NCBI GenBank assembly: GCA_007136405.1
Contig: SLHA01000048.1
Span: 25,211-89,210, forward strand
Source: Candidatus Latescibacterota bacterium
Lineage (GTDB): Bacteria; Latescibacterota; UBA2968; UBA8231
Length of the DNA: 64,000 nucleotides
Direction of reading: 5' to 3'
Both the position numbers and the translations under genes were made by a program. The first letter of the stretch is position 1. Each line of letters starts with the position of its first letter. The notes below the pieces were generated by a model. It was given only the letters and a program-made list of their open reading frames with translations. It ran no database searches and had not been told where the DNA came from. This document shows positions 52,811 through 62,285 of the stretch, piece by piece.

Positions 52811-54826
52811 TCATTCCGCTCGCTCCAGCTGGCGCAGACGCTGCTGCACGACATCCGCCGTCGACGTTTCTCCGTGCCAATGCTGCAGAAAGTTCCGGTA
52901 GGCCCGCGCTGCCTCCTGATCCCTGCCCTGTTGCTGCAGCAGTTCACCCAGCCGGACATGCGCTCCCGCGTGTGCGGGATCGAGCTGCAGGGCCGCGCGG
53001 AACGCGGCCTCGGCCGCCTCCAGCCGTCCCGTGCCGGCCAGCGCTCCCGCCAGGTTGTAGCGCATGCCCGCGTGATCCGGTTCAAGCGCAACGGCCTGCT
53101 GCAGCACCCCGATGGCCGCGTCATAGCGTTCCGCGCGGAGGTAGGTCGTGCCCAGGTTGTTGAGCCATGCCGGGCGTTCGCCGCCGGCTTGCCGGGCTGC
53201 TTCCAGCAGTGCGATCGCTTCGTTCAAGCGTCCAGACCGGCTGTACAGCGCTGCCAGGTTGACCTGAGCCTCGACATAGTGCGGTTGCAGACGTAAAGCC
53301 TGGGCATAGGCCTGTTTGGCAGCCCCGGCATGACCCTCTGCCTCGTACAGGTTGCCCAGATTGTTGTACGCCGCGGCGTTGGTCGAATCCAGGTCCAGAA
53401 CCCGCAGATAGGCGGTTCGAGCCTGATCTATCCATCCCGCCTCCCGGTACACACTGCCCAACCGCAGATGCGGCCTTACCGCTTGCGGCGATACCCGCCG
53501 GGCCTGCGTCCACAACCTCTCCGTGCTGCTCCAGTCCGTGTTGCGCTGTACGGTAAGGATGGCCAACAGCGACAGCAGCATCCATGCCCCCATGGTGTTC
53601 CGGAGACGCCATATATGGTCCCGTAACAGTCCGATCAGCCAGCCGGTACCGGCGACCAGCGGCAGGTACAGCCGGCGTTCGTTGACCAGGACATTGAGCG
53701 GTACCACCAGCGTGGGTAACAGGGCCAGCAGCATCCAGACGCACCAGAATACGGCAATCCGCTGGCGACGAATCAGCCAGACCAGCGTGCCCGACAACGC
53801 CAGTGCCGCCAGGAGCGCCGGATCCGTCCAGCCCGCGGCGGTGCTGAACTGGTGCTCGACGCTCAGCGGCTGCGGGAACATCAGCAGACGGATGTAGTAC
53901 GCCAGTGCCTTTGTCTGGATCAGCCAGTGCTCGATCAAGGGGCGCACCGGCGCCGTCGTAGTGGCCCGCAGCAGCAGCGTCCGGGTGCCCAGCACATAGA
54001 TACCGGCCAGCAGCCAGTAGGCGCCGTAGCGACGGACGATATCCCGGCAGGTATCCGCTGCCGGGACAACGGCGGCGGCACCGGCGGGCGCGGTCGCTGA
54101 GGCGTCGACTGCGCCTGGATGCAGGCGGACTGACCGCAGTCCCGCTGGGCGAAATGCCGGGTCCGGCGGTGGCCCGGCCTGCCGGCTGGCACTCCCGCTC
54201 CCCCATCCCATCATGCGATCATGCACCAGCAGCACAAGCGGCAAGGTGACGGCCGTGGATTTGCTCAACAGCGCCGCCCCGAAGGCCAGCAGCGACGGCC
54301 AGCCCACCCGCCCTCCGGACCGGCGGTGGAGCAGCACAGCGGCCACGTATCCGGCTGCGGCCATGGACTCTGAACGGCTGCTGATATAATTCACCGGCTC
54401 GCTGGCCAGCGGATGTACCGCCAGCAGGAGCCCCCCCAGCAACGCGGCCCGGGCATCGCCGTACACCTGCCGCAGCAAGGCAGCGGCCAGTAGTACCACC
54501 AGCGCATGAACGATCACGTTGACGGCGTGGAAGGCCGGTCCGGAATAACCTGCCACTGCATAGGTGAGCGTGTAGCTGATCAACACCAGCGGCCGGTACA
54601 TACCACTGCCCGGATCGCGGGAGAACAGGCCGGGGTCGGTCAGAAACGCCGGTATGTTGCCAATCCGGCGAACCGCCGGATTGGCGGTCAGTGAATGCTC
54701 GTCATCGAAATGGAAGCCGTTATTCAAGCTGTTGGCATACACCGCGACGACCACACCCAACAGCAGTACACCGGTGGCGCGAGGGTCCAGAACCTTCTCT
54801 TTCCACGTTCGCGGACTGCCGTTCAT
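52811..54826 (-). CDS. TMTC-like GT-C glycosyltransferase with C-terminal TPRs, copy 4
   Basis: A 671-residue copy: GFHFDDEHSL near residue 38, GMYRPLVLISYTL, SEPVNYISSRSES, LLSKSTAVTLPLVLL, PLIEHWLIQTKALAYY, PLNVLVNERRLYLP, QRNTDWSSTERLW. The loop after the fourth block has an insert rich in Ala/Pro (about 235-275). At least six TPRs follow (AAYNNLGNLYEAEGHAGAAK, LNNLGTTYLRAERYDAAIGV). ATG at 54826 is close to the GT4 gene stop (34-base gap), so the two are likely co-transcribed. Confidence 0.8.
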   Translation of the reverse strand: MNGSPRTWKEKVLDPRATGVLLLGVVVAVYANSLNNGFHFDDEHSLTANPAVRRIGNIPAFLTDPGLFSRDPGSGMYRPLVLISYTLTYAVAGYSGPAFHAVNVIVHALVVLLAAALLRQVYGDARAALLGGLLLAVHPLASEPVNYISSRSESMAAAGYVAAVLLHRRSGGRVGWPSLLAFGAALLSKSTAVTLPLVLLVHDRMMGWGSGSASRQAGPPPDPAFRPAGLRSVRLHPGAVDASATAPAGAAAVVPAADTCRDIVRRYGAYWLLAGIYVLGTRTLLLRATTTAPVRPLIEHWLIQTKALAYYIRLLMFPQPLSVEHQFSTAAGWTDPALLAALALSGTLVWLIRRQRIAVFWCVWMLLALLPTLVVPLNVLVNERRLYLPLVAGTGWLIGLLRDHIWRLRNTMGAWMLLSLLAILTVQRNTDWSSTERLWTQARRVSPQAVRPHLRLGSVYREAGWIDQARTAYLRVLDLDSTNAAAYNNLGNLYEAEGHAGAAKQAYAQALRLQPHYVEAQVNLAALYSRSGRLNEAIALLEAARQAGGERPAWLNNLGTTYLRAERYDAAIGVLQQAVALEPDHAGMRYNLAGALAGTGRLEAAEAAFRAALQLDPAHAGAHVRLGELLQQQGRDQEAARAYRNFLQHWHGETSTADVVQQRLRQLERAE

Positions 54827-54860
54827 CTCGTTATCCGCCAAATACAGGCGTGGGCTGCCC

Positions 54861-56048
54861 TCATTCCAGTTCCCGCAGGCGCCGCGCCAGCGACAAGAAC
54901 TGCGGCCTTGCCGCATAGGCTTCCCGGCTGGCCAGCAGACGCTCGAAACAACCCTGCCGGCGCTCCGGATCGAGCATGGCCAGCAGCTGGCCGGTAAGCA
55001 TCTCCACCGAGCCGCAGTTCGCCACCAGCCCGAAGCCATGGTCTTCGATGATGGAGCGCGCGGTTCCCGGCGGCAGCACCGCCAGTATGGGCCGGGCATG
55101 TGCGATGCACTCGTACAGTTTGCCGGGTACCGCGTAGGCATGTTGGTCGGAAGCCAGGCTCACGTAACATACATCGGCATCGAGCAGTACCGGCGACACC
55201 TGGGCGGCATTTAGGAAACCCCCGAAACGCATCCCAGCGCCATCCAGCAGCGGCCGCAGACGACGCCTCAGGTACAGATTTTCCGGCCCATATACGGTCA
55301 CACGCAGGCGCCGGGCCACCTCCGGCTGCTCGGACTGCAACCGGCGCATCGCGGCGCACAGCAGGTCTATGCCCTGGACCGGTGACAAGGCGCCGGCATA
55401 AACCACATGCACCGTTTCGCGCGTCCGGTAGCTGGCGGCTGCCGGCACATCCTCCCAGTATCCATTAGGCGTCAGGTGCAATCGTTCCGCGGGCAACCCG
55501 TACCGATCGCGTAGACTGACGGCAACCGGCTCCGTGGCGGCCGACACCAGATCGGCCGCAGTCACCAGTCGCCGCTCCCAGTAGCGCGCCCAGGGAAATT
55601 GGAGACCACGCGACAGACCGCGATACTCATCGCGAAAATCCAGTACCAGCCGGGCTCCGGTGCGCTGCGCTGTGCGATACGCCACCAGCAGATTGACCAG
55701 TGGCGGATATACACCGACGACGGCGGCGCGCCTTGAGGCGGCCACGCGACAGGCGACGCGGACCGCTGGAGCGTACCAGTTCACATATGGGCATGGAGCC
55801 AGACCGGTCCGATACAGGAGCTCTCCGAGCAGGTGCCAGGGCATGGCCCGCGGCCGGTGCACGGGCAGGTCGGCTGCAGGCGCCACCATGCTGGGATCCT
55901 GGCTGAACGTGCCCAGCGCCCGCGATATGTTGCCGTGGGCAACCACTTCGACTTGCAGCCCGCCGTCAGCCAGGTACCGGGCGAATTTGTACCGCCGCAG
56001 CGTGCGCGACAACGGCGGGTATTGGCAGGACACGAAACAGGTCTTCAT
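54861..56048 (-). CDS. GT4-type glycosyltransferase (GT-B fold)
   Basis: A 395-residue cytoplasmic glycosyltransferase inserted in the array. N-terminal domain: CFVSCQYPPLSRTLRRYKFA, as in GT4 enzymes. C-terminal domain: VHVVYAGALSPVQGIDLLCA, VTVYGPENLYL, VCYVSLASDQHAYAVPGKLY and YECIAHARPILAVLPPG with an Glu in SIIEDHGFG. It would use a nucleotide sugar to build a lipid-linked donor or extend a glycan, complementing the GT-C enzymes around it. ATG at 56048 is assumed from homology; the ribosome site is weak. The upstream frame to 56297 runs into copy 5. Confidence 0.83.
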   Translation of the reverse strand: MKTCFVSCQYPPLSRTLRRYKFARYLADGGLQVEVVAHGNISRALGTFSQDPSMVAPAADLPVHRPRAMPWHLLGELLYRTGLAPCPYVNWYAPAVRVACRVAASRRAAVVGVYPPLVNLLVAYRTAQRTGARLVLDFRDEYRGLSRGLQFPWARYWERRLVTAADLVSAATEPVAVSLRDRYGLPAERLHLTPNGYWEDVPAAASYRTRETVHVVYAGALSPVQGIDLLCAAMRRLQSEQPEVARRLRVTVYGPENLYLRRRLRPLLDGAGMRFGGFLNAAQVSPVLLDADVCYVSLASDQHAYAVPGKLYECIAHARPILAVLPPGTARSIIEDHGFGLVANCGSVEMLTGQLLAMLDPERRQGCFERLLASREAYAARPQFLSLARRLRELE

Positions 56049-56157
56049 CTCCCGAACCGCTTCTGTTCGACGCCTGCCTGCCGGTGACCGGTTTTCTGAC
56101 CGTGGGGTCTTGAGCGGCGTTCTGACCATGGGCGTTGCCTGGCGCTGCGGCGCTCCG

Positions 56158-58062
56158 TCATGGGCCAGCATCCTCCAGCCTCGCGATGGCGTTTTGGGCG
56201 GCGGCCGCGTATGCGGCAAACTCCGGCGCCGCGCGCAGGATAGTATGAGCGCTTCGATAGGCGTACAACGCGGCCTTATGGTCTCCTTTCCGGTCAAGCA
56301 GCCGGGCCAGGTTGTACCAGGCTCCTCCGAGCTCCGGATCCCGCGGGTGAACCCAGTACAGGGAATCCTGCACGGCGCGGCGATACTGGACGTATGCCGC
56401 TTCGAACTGCCCCAGCACCTCCAGCGCCTGCCCGTAGTTGTTGCGTGCCTGCACCAGATGAGGGTCGAGATCGAGTGCCTTCTCGTACAGCGGCAAGGCT
56501 GTTTCCACCGTCCCCCGGTCGACGAATTCGATGTTGGCCAGATTGTGGTACACCCCGGCTAGCGCCGGTTGCAGGATCAGAGCGCGCTGATAGGCGGCTT
56601 CTGCCTGCTCTGTCCGTCCAAGTGCCCGCTGGATGTTGCCGACCGCCACCCAGGACTCGCCGTGATCGTCACGCAGCTGCAGCCCGACATGGAGGTGTTC
56701 GAGCGCGACATCGAGCTTTCCGGCGCGTTCGTACGCCAGTCCCAGATTGACCCGTGAACGGTGCATGTAAGGCCCTCGCTCCACCGCCTCGGTCCATATC
56801 CGGATATCGCTGGACCACGTCTGGTTGCGCTGCCACGCCAATACCAGCAATAGCGCCAGCCATAGGATACCTGACACTGCGGCGCGACGCCGCTGCCGAC
56901 TGAACGTCTGCCAGATCCATCCAGCCACCAGCAGCAAGCCGCCCAGGGCCAGGTACACGCGCCGTTCGCTGACGAGGATATTCAGGGGCATCAACGAGGC
57001 GGGCAGCAGCACCACGCCGAACACCAACAGGCCCAATACCACCAACCGGGCGTGAAGGATCAACGCCAAGGCCATAAGCGAGACGACCAGCAAGGCCGCG
57101 GTGATGACGACGGGATCGAGCGGCTGTGAGCTTACCGTGAAGGGATGCTCCACCGTCAATCCCACCGGAAAGACCGCCAGGCGCAGATAGTAGATCAGAG
57201 CCTTGATCTGTGTCCACAACTGCGCATCCAGCGTCCGCGGCATGCTGGCCAGCGATCTGGGCAGAAAGCGGTTGGACCAGATCAACACCAGGTATGCGAG
57301 GACCGGCACGCAAAGTACGGCGTAGTAGACCCGGTCGCGGCGCAGTTGTGTCCACCCCAGGCTCGACCACGTAGCCAGCGCCAGGACCACCGGAAACGTG
57401 ATGGCCACCGACTTGGTCAGCAACGCCGCGCCGAACACGGGCACGGCCCACCAGCGGCGCCACGACCGTGCCGCACGTGGTGCCCCTTCTTGCGCCGCGC
57501 CGTATACTGCGGGGTCATCCGATGGCTGCTGTGTGCGGCCCTGTGCGCCTGAACGCGCGGCCGCGCATGCCGATTGCGGCCACGACAGCACCATGGCCAG
57601 CAAGTACAGAAAGCTGACCAGCAGATCCGATCGCGCGCTGATGTAGTTCACCGGTTCGGCGTGCAACGGGTGCAGCAGAAACAGTAACGCCGCCGCCCAG
57701 GATGCCGGCGCATCGGCGCCGATTTGCTGACAGAGCCGGTAGAACAGCAGGGTACAGCCGATGTGCAACAGCAGATTCACCCACCGGTAGCCCTCCACCT
57801 GCTGTCCATGGATGGCATAATTCAACGCATAGGTCACCAGCAGTACCGGCCGGAACATGAAACCTTCCAGGCGGCCGGAGAAGGTGCCCGGATCCAGAAA
57901 AAAAGCAGGCACGGCGTCCAGGCGGCGGATGTGCGGATTGTACCGCACGGAATGCAGATCGTCGTAGTGGAACGGATTGCTCAGACTGTTGGCATAGAGG
58001 CCCACACCAAGCAACAGAAACAACAGCACGACCTTGGCACGAAACCGGCACGGGAAAAGCAT
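56158..58062 (-). CDS. TMTC-like GT-C glycosyltransferase with C-terminal TPRs, copy 5
   Basis: A 634-residue copy. Motifs: NPFHYDDLHSV, RPVLLVTYALN, EPVNYISARSD (Ala-Arg-Ser-Asp in place of Ser-Arg-Ser-Glu), LLTKSVAITFPVVL, AQLWTQIKALIYYL, TVEHPFT, PLNILVSERRVYLA and QRNQTWSSDIRIW. About five TPRs follow (VNLGLAYERAGKLDVALEHL, VGNIQRALGRTEQAEAAYQR). It is the most divergent of the core motifs, suggesting another acceptor or donor. Start at 58062 fits the first helix; 58128 would add a basic extension. Confidence 0.78.
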   Translation of the reverse strand: MLFPCRFRAKVVLLFLLLGVGLYANSLSNPFHYDDLHSVRYNPHIRRLDAVPAFFLDPGTFSGRLEGFMFRPVLLVTYALNYAIHGQQVEGYRWVNLLLHIGCTLLFYRLCQQIGADAPASWAAALLFLLHPLHAEPVNYISARSDLLVSFLYLLAMVLSWPQSACAAARSGAQGRTQQPSDDPAVYGAAQEGAPRAARSWRRWWAVPVFGAALLTKSVAITFPVVLALATWSSLGWTQLRRDRVYYAVLCVPVLAYLVLIWSNRFLPRSLASMPRTLDAQLWTQIKALIYYLRLAVFPVGLTVEHPFTVSSQPLDPVVITAALLVVSLMALALILHARLVVLGLLVFGVVLLPASLMPLNILVSERRVYLALGGLLLVAGWIWQTFSRQRRRAAVSGILWLALLLVLAWQRNQTWSSDIRIWTEAVERGPYMHRSRVNLGLAYERAGKLDVALEHLHVGLQLRDDHGESWVAVGNIQRALGRTEQAEAAYQRALILQPALAGVYHNLANIEFVDRGTVETALPLYEKALDLDPHLVQARNNYGQALEVLGQFEAAYVQYRRAVQDSLYWVHPRDPELGGAWYNLARLLDRKGDHKAALYAYRSAHTILRAAPEFAAYAAAAQNAIARLEDAGP

Positions 58063-58149
58063 TCTCACGTTGGTTTTCCGCCGCCTATCCCGGACACTGA
58101 ACCTGGTCGGCACCCCCGTCATCGCCATCGCCCTGCGTCCGTGCTCCGG

Positions 58150-60249
58150 TTATTCGTCGCGACCCAGTACCTGCAGTCGTCGAAGCGCCGTTTCGGCGTA
58201 CGGCTGTCCCCGTGCCAGGTTGGCCAGCACGGCATAGGTACGCGCCGCCTGATCGTTCGCGCCTTGCCGTTCGTATGCCATGGCCAGCGCCATCCAGGTC
58301 TGCGGATCCGACTGCAGCCACAAGGACTGGCGCAAATGCGTGATGGCCTCGTCCAGCTGCGCGTCGACCATCAGCTTCAGGCCCAATTGGCGCAGTCTAT
58401 CCGCTTCCGGGCTGTGTTCCCGCTGGAGCCTGGCCGCCGCGACTTCCAGACCCTCCTGTGCCAGCGCGTACCCCGGGTCCAGCTGCAACGCCTGCTGATA
58501 GTGTTCGACAGCGGCAACATAGTCACCGGCACTGAGCAGGACGGCACCTGTATTGTTGTGTACGACCACCCGTTCGCGGGCGGTAAGCAACAAGGGATTC
58601 ACCGTCAGTGCCTGCCGGTAGGCACGCAACGCCTTCGCTAACCGTCCGTTCCGCGCCTGTTCATCGCCCACATAGATATGTGGACGGGGCATGGTGGCGG
58701 CCTTGACCAGTGCATCCTGCCACAAAGACTCCACACTCGCCCACACGGCAGTACGCTGACTGGTCAACACTGAAGCAGTCAGCAGCCAGACTGCCAGCGC
58801 CGCCACCATGCGACGGCCGGATCCGTGATGCCGCGGCATCTTGCCCACAGCCAGCGCCATCAGTGCTGCCAGTGCCACGGTGGGCAGGTAGAGGCGATGC
58901 TCGTTCACCAGCACATTCAACGGCACGACAAGGGTGGGTAACAGCACCAGCAACGGAAAAACCAGCCAGAAAGCGCTATGACCGCCAGATAAGTTGCTGG
59001 AGCCCAACTCCTTGCCGGGATGTGCCGGCCTCTCTCCCGTTTCCACCGGCAGAGGCGGACCATACGGGGTGCATCCCGCATGATCCGGAAAGGCCCCAAA
59101 GCCCGTTCCGCGCCTGCCGGCGAACCGCCTCCGGAGCATGCCCACACCCAGCAGCGACATGGATAACAGCAGGCCACCGGACAACACCACGGCGGGTTCC
59201 TGCCAGCCGGAGGCCAGCGAGAAGGCGTGTTCCACCGTCAACCGGACCGGCATGATCAGCATCAGTGTGTAGTAGACCAGAGCCTTGAGCTGGGTGAGCA
59301 GCTGCACACTGAGACTGCGCACTGGATGCGAGATCAGCGCGGCATCGATCAGATAGCGCATGCCGATCAGGTACGGCAGTGCCACCAGCCAGTACGGCCA
59401 CTGGTGCCGAAGCACGGATCTCAGCGGGTGGGCCAGCGAACCGAACAAGGCCGCAAAAGCAGTGAGGCGATCATCGGCTCCGGAAACCGCTTCCCAACCA
59501 CCCCGCGGATCTCCCGGCTGCGCCCCCGTGGCGTGACCGCCCGCTGCGCCCCCACGGACTCCAAATCTGCCCGACCCTCCCCGCTCTGATGCCAGCAATT
59601 CACGGGCCAGCAGCACGGGAAGCAGCCCAATGCCGACGGATTTGGACAACAGCGAGGCACCAAAACCGGCCAGACTGGCCGCACGCCACCCTATCCGGCT
59701 CCGTCCTGTGGCCCGGAACGCCTTCTCATATGCCAGCAGACTGAACAGGAAGCCCGCTGCACACATCGATTCCGAACGACTGCTGATGTACACGACCGCT
59801 TCCACGTTGACCGGATGCAGCAGGAACAGACTGGCTCCAGCTACAGCCGCCCACCCGCAGAGGCCCATAACGCGCAGCAACGCTACGACGAGCAGCCCGT
59901 TTGCCGCGTGAACGGCAATATTGACCGCCCGGTAGGACCATATTTCATAGCCGCTCCAGGCGTGGTTGAAGGCATAACTGACCAGAACCAGCGGCCGGTA
60001 CATCGCTCCCGAGGGTTCGCGGGAGAAGGTGGCACCACTGGCGAAATGTGCCGGTATGCTCCGCAGGGAGCGGATATGCGGGTTGTCTACGATCGAATGG
60101 ATGTCGTCGAAATGGAAGGGATAATCGAGCGCCGGAGCATATATGAAGCTGACCACCAGCAGCACCAATACCACACCCGGCCAGCTGCTGTGAAACGGTC
60201 CAGCCTTGCTGTTGCCGATACGTGCATGCGGTGAAAGCACCGTCCTCAT
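58150..60249 (-). CDS. TMTC-like GT-C glycosyltransferase with C-terminal TPRs, copy 6 (first in array)
   Basis: A 699-residue copy: YPFHFDDIHSIV, AMYRPLVLVSYAFN, VVYISSRSES (Val for Asn at the first base of the motif), LLSKSVGIGLLPVLL, PVRSLSVQLLTQLKALVYYT, PLNVLVNEHRLYLP and SQRTAVWASVESLW. Two long Gly/Arg/Pro-rich loops (about 225-265 and 395-440) are unique. Only four or five TPRs follow. ATG at 60249 is chosen for position; GTG at 60297 is possible. It starts the array, divergent from the toroid gene, so its promoter should lie in 60250-60502. Confidence 0.78.
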   Translation of the reverse strand: MRTVLSPHARIGNSKAGPFHSSWPGVVLVLLVVSFIYAPALDYPFHFDDIHSIVDNPHIRSLRSIPAHFASGATFSREPSGAMYRPLVLVSYAFNHAWSGYEIWSYRAVNIAVHAANGLLVVALLRVMGLCGWAAVAGASLFLLHPVNVEAVVYISSRSESMCAAGFLFSLLAYEKAFRATGRSRIGWRAASLAGFGASLLSKSVGIGLLPVLLARELLASERGGSGRFGVRGGAAGGHATGAQPGDPRGGWEAVSGADDRLTAFAALFGSLAHPLRSVLRHQWPYWLVALPYLIGMRYLIDAALISHPVRSLSVQLLTQLKALVYYTLMLIMPVRLTVEHAFSLASGWQEPAVVLSGGLLLSMSLLGVGMLRRRFAGRRGTGFGAFPDHAGCTPYGPPLPVETGERPAHPGKELGSSNLSGGHSAFWLVFPLLVLLPTLVVPLNVLVNEHRLYLPTVALAALMALAVGKMPRHHGSGRRMVAALAVWLLTASVLTSQRTAVWASVESLWQDALVKAATMPRPHIYVGDEQARNGRLAKALRAYRQALTVNPLLLTARERVVVHNNTGAVLLSAGDYVAAVEHYQQALQLDPGYALAQEGLEVAAARLQREHSPEADRLRQLGLKLMVDAQLDEAITHLRQSLWLQSDPQTWMALAMAYERQGANDQAARTYAVLANLARGQPYAETALRRLQVLGRDE

Positions 60250-60378
60250 ACCACCCGCCACGTATGCTCCCAATCTTCGAGTCCGTTCACCGGACACCCT
60301 TTTCCGGCTCCCTTTTACGCACCATGCCCGGCGTACACCGCAGGCGCCGCATCACCCGATGGGTGCTCCAGCACAAGC

Positions 60379-60407
60379 TTGATACGGCAGGCTATCAATA
60401 TTATCCT
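60379..60407 (+). promoter_or_regulatory. Predicted sigma-70 promoter for the toroid enzyme gene
   Basis: TTGATA (60379-60384) and TATCCT (60402-60407) are 17 bases apart, giving a start near 60414, about 90 bases before the ATG at 60503. Confidence 0.5.
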
Positions 60408-60502
60408 TGGAATCCGCTGCCGCAACCGGAGGTATGCCGGCGTGTCGATCCGTGGCGGCAGCGGCCCGGGCGGGTTTACTGGCACAGAAAGGACCGATCC
60501 AC

Positions 60503-62155
60503 ATGGCATGGAAGCGCGAACCGCAGCTGCTGGACGCCCTGGACCGGGCTGTGCCCCGATTGCTGGCGGAACAGAGACCCCACGGCCAGTTCGGCACGGA
60601 ACCCTGGATCAGCACAGATCAGAACGTACTGCTTGCCCTGGCAGCGGCCTGGTCCCTGCCGGAGAGTACGCATTACCAGCGCGACGAGGTGCTGGCGGCC
60701 ATCGTCCGCGGCGGCAACGCCCTGATCGCCGCGCAGGACGACAAGGGCATGTTCACCTTCCGGAAAAAGGACCATTCCACCTGGGGGCAGATCTACATGC
60801 CCTGGGTATACAGCCGTTGGGTGCGGGCCTTCGCCCAGGTGCGCCAGGCCATGGATCAGCGCTCCCGGGAGCAGTGGTCGGCGGCGCTGCTGCGGGGATA
60901 CGAGGGCATTGCAGCCACGGCGCTGAACCATGTCCACAACATCCCGGCCCATCACGCCATGGGGCTGTACTGCGCCGGCACGGTCTTCGACCGGCCGGCC
61001 TGGATCGTACAGGCGCGGGAGTTCCTGCATCGGGTGGCCGCCGAACAGTCGCCGTACGGCTGGTGGGCAGAGCACCAGGGACCCGTAGTGGCGTACAATT
61101 TTGTTTATGTGGAAGCTCTGGGGGTGTATTACGCGCTGTCCAACGATGACACCGTCCTTGACGCCCTGCAGCGGGCGGCGGCATACCACGCCGCATGCAC
61201 CTATCCAGACGGCAGTCTGGTGGAGACGGTGGACGGCCGCAACCCGTACCATGCCGGCATCCGCCTGGGTAATGCCGGGTTTGCCCATACCGCCGCCGGA
61301 AGGGGTTTTCTGGCCCGGCAACATCGTCTCTACCTGGAAGCCGGCCGCGCCTTCGATGCGGACTACGCCGCCCACCTGCTGTTGTACGGCGCGGATGGCG
61401 AGAAGATCGAAACCGCGGCCAGCCGGGACGAGCACACGTACTGGATGGGCGATCAGGCACTGATGCGGCGGCAACGTCCGTGGTTCATGGCCTTGTCGGC
61501 GTTTACGGCACCGGTGCCGCAGAACCGCTGGGGCCAGGACCGGCAGAATGTCGTCAGCTTGTTCCATGATTCCACCGGGTTGATCGTCGGCGGCGGCAAC
61601 ACCAAGCTGCAGCCCCTGTGGAGCACTTTCACGGTGGGCGACCCAGCCTTGCTCCGCCATGTGCCCGGCGACGCCAACCCGGATTTCAGCCCTCGCCCGG
61701 GTCTGGTGCATACGCCGAACCACGCGCGGCTGGAGGCCAACCCGGAGCACGTCGGCCTCGAACTGGCCTACGGCGATCAGCCCTGCCGAATCACGCTACG
61801 TCCGGAAAGCCCGACTGAAATCACGATCTCGCTGACCACCGCCGCCTCTGACGACCTGCCGGTGGAGGCGCATGTCACCCTGCTCCCCCGCATGGGGCAG
61901 CCGGTGCGCAGCGCTGTGGGTATGATCGATGCCCTGGACGAAGGCGCATTCGACTGGTCCGATCCGCAATGGTTGGAACACGCCGGTTGGCGCCTGGAGA
62001 TACCCGGAGACAGTCGTGTGTGCTGGCCGGTATTACCGCATAATCCGTACCGAAAGGACGGCGGCGCCACTGCCTCCGAAGGACGCATCGTGGTGATCGT
62101 ACCGTTGCGGGCCTCTGCCCCGGCGCAGGATCTGCGCCTGCGCGTCCGCGGTTGA
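60503..62155 (+). CDS. Predicted alpha/alpha-toroid glycan-active enzyme with C-terminal beta domain
   Basis: A 550-residue protein. Residues about 1-350 are helical hairpins (HHAMGLYCAGTVFDRPAWIV, YNFVYVEALGVYYALSNDD, YPDGSLVETVDGRNPYHAGI), typical of six-hairpin glycosidases and heparinase-like lyases. Residues about 360-550 are a beta-sandwich (VSLFHDSTGLIVGGGNTKLQ, GLELAYGDQPCRITLRPESP). No signal peptide is evident. AAAGGA precedes the ATG. Together with the sulfatase 130 bases downstream it would process a sulfated or acidic glycan. The precise family (hydrolase or lyase) was not identified. Confidence 0.55.
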   Translation: MAWKREPQLLDALDRAVPRLLAEQRPHGQFGTEPWISTDQNVLLALAAAWSLPESTHYQRDEVLAAIVRGGNALIAAQDDKGMFTFRKKDHSTWGQIYMPWVYSRWVRAFAQVRQAMDQRSREQWSAALLRGYEGIAATALNHVHNIPAHHAMGLYCAGTVFDRPAWIVQAREFLHRVAAEQSPYGWWAEHQGPVVAYNFVYVEALGVYYALSNDDTVLDALQRAAAYHAACTYPDGSLVETVDGRNPYHAGIRLGNAGFAHTAAGRGFLARQHRLYLEAGRAFDADYAAHLLLYGADGEKIETAASRDEHTYWMGDQALMRRQRPWFMALSAFTAPVPQNRWGQDRQNVVSLFHDSTGLIVGGGNTKLQPLWSTFTVGDPALLRHVPGDANPDFSPRPGLVHTPNHARLEANPEHVGLELAYGDQPCRITLRPESPTEITISLTTAASDDLPVEAHVTLLPRMGQPVRSAVGMIDALDEGAFDWSDPQWLEHAGWRLEIPGDSRVCWPVLPHNPYRKDGGATASEGRIVVIVPLRASAPAQDLRLRVRG

Positions 62156-62234
62156 CAAGGCGGCCGCGCTTCGGAGCGCGCCATAGAGCGCGAGAAGATA
62201 AGCGGCAGGCTGCCCCCCAAACGCACACACACCC

Positions 62235-62269
62235 GGCGGACCTACCCGGCAATACCAGGTAGGTCCGCC
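62235..62269 (+). promoter_or_regulatory. 12-bp hairpin adjoining the sulfatase ribosome site
   Basis: GGCGGACCTACC (62235-62246) pairs exactly with GGTAGGTCCGCC (62258-62269) across an 11-nt loop. The sulfatase Shine-Dalgarno (GGAAGG) begins 2 bases later, so the stem could act as a partial terminator, 5' stabiliser or translation switch. Confidence 0.55.
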
Positions 62270-62285
62270 CGGAAGGAACGCAACC

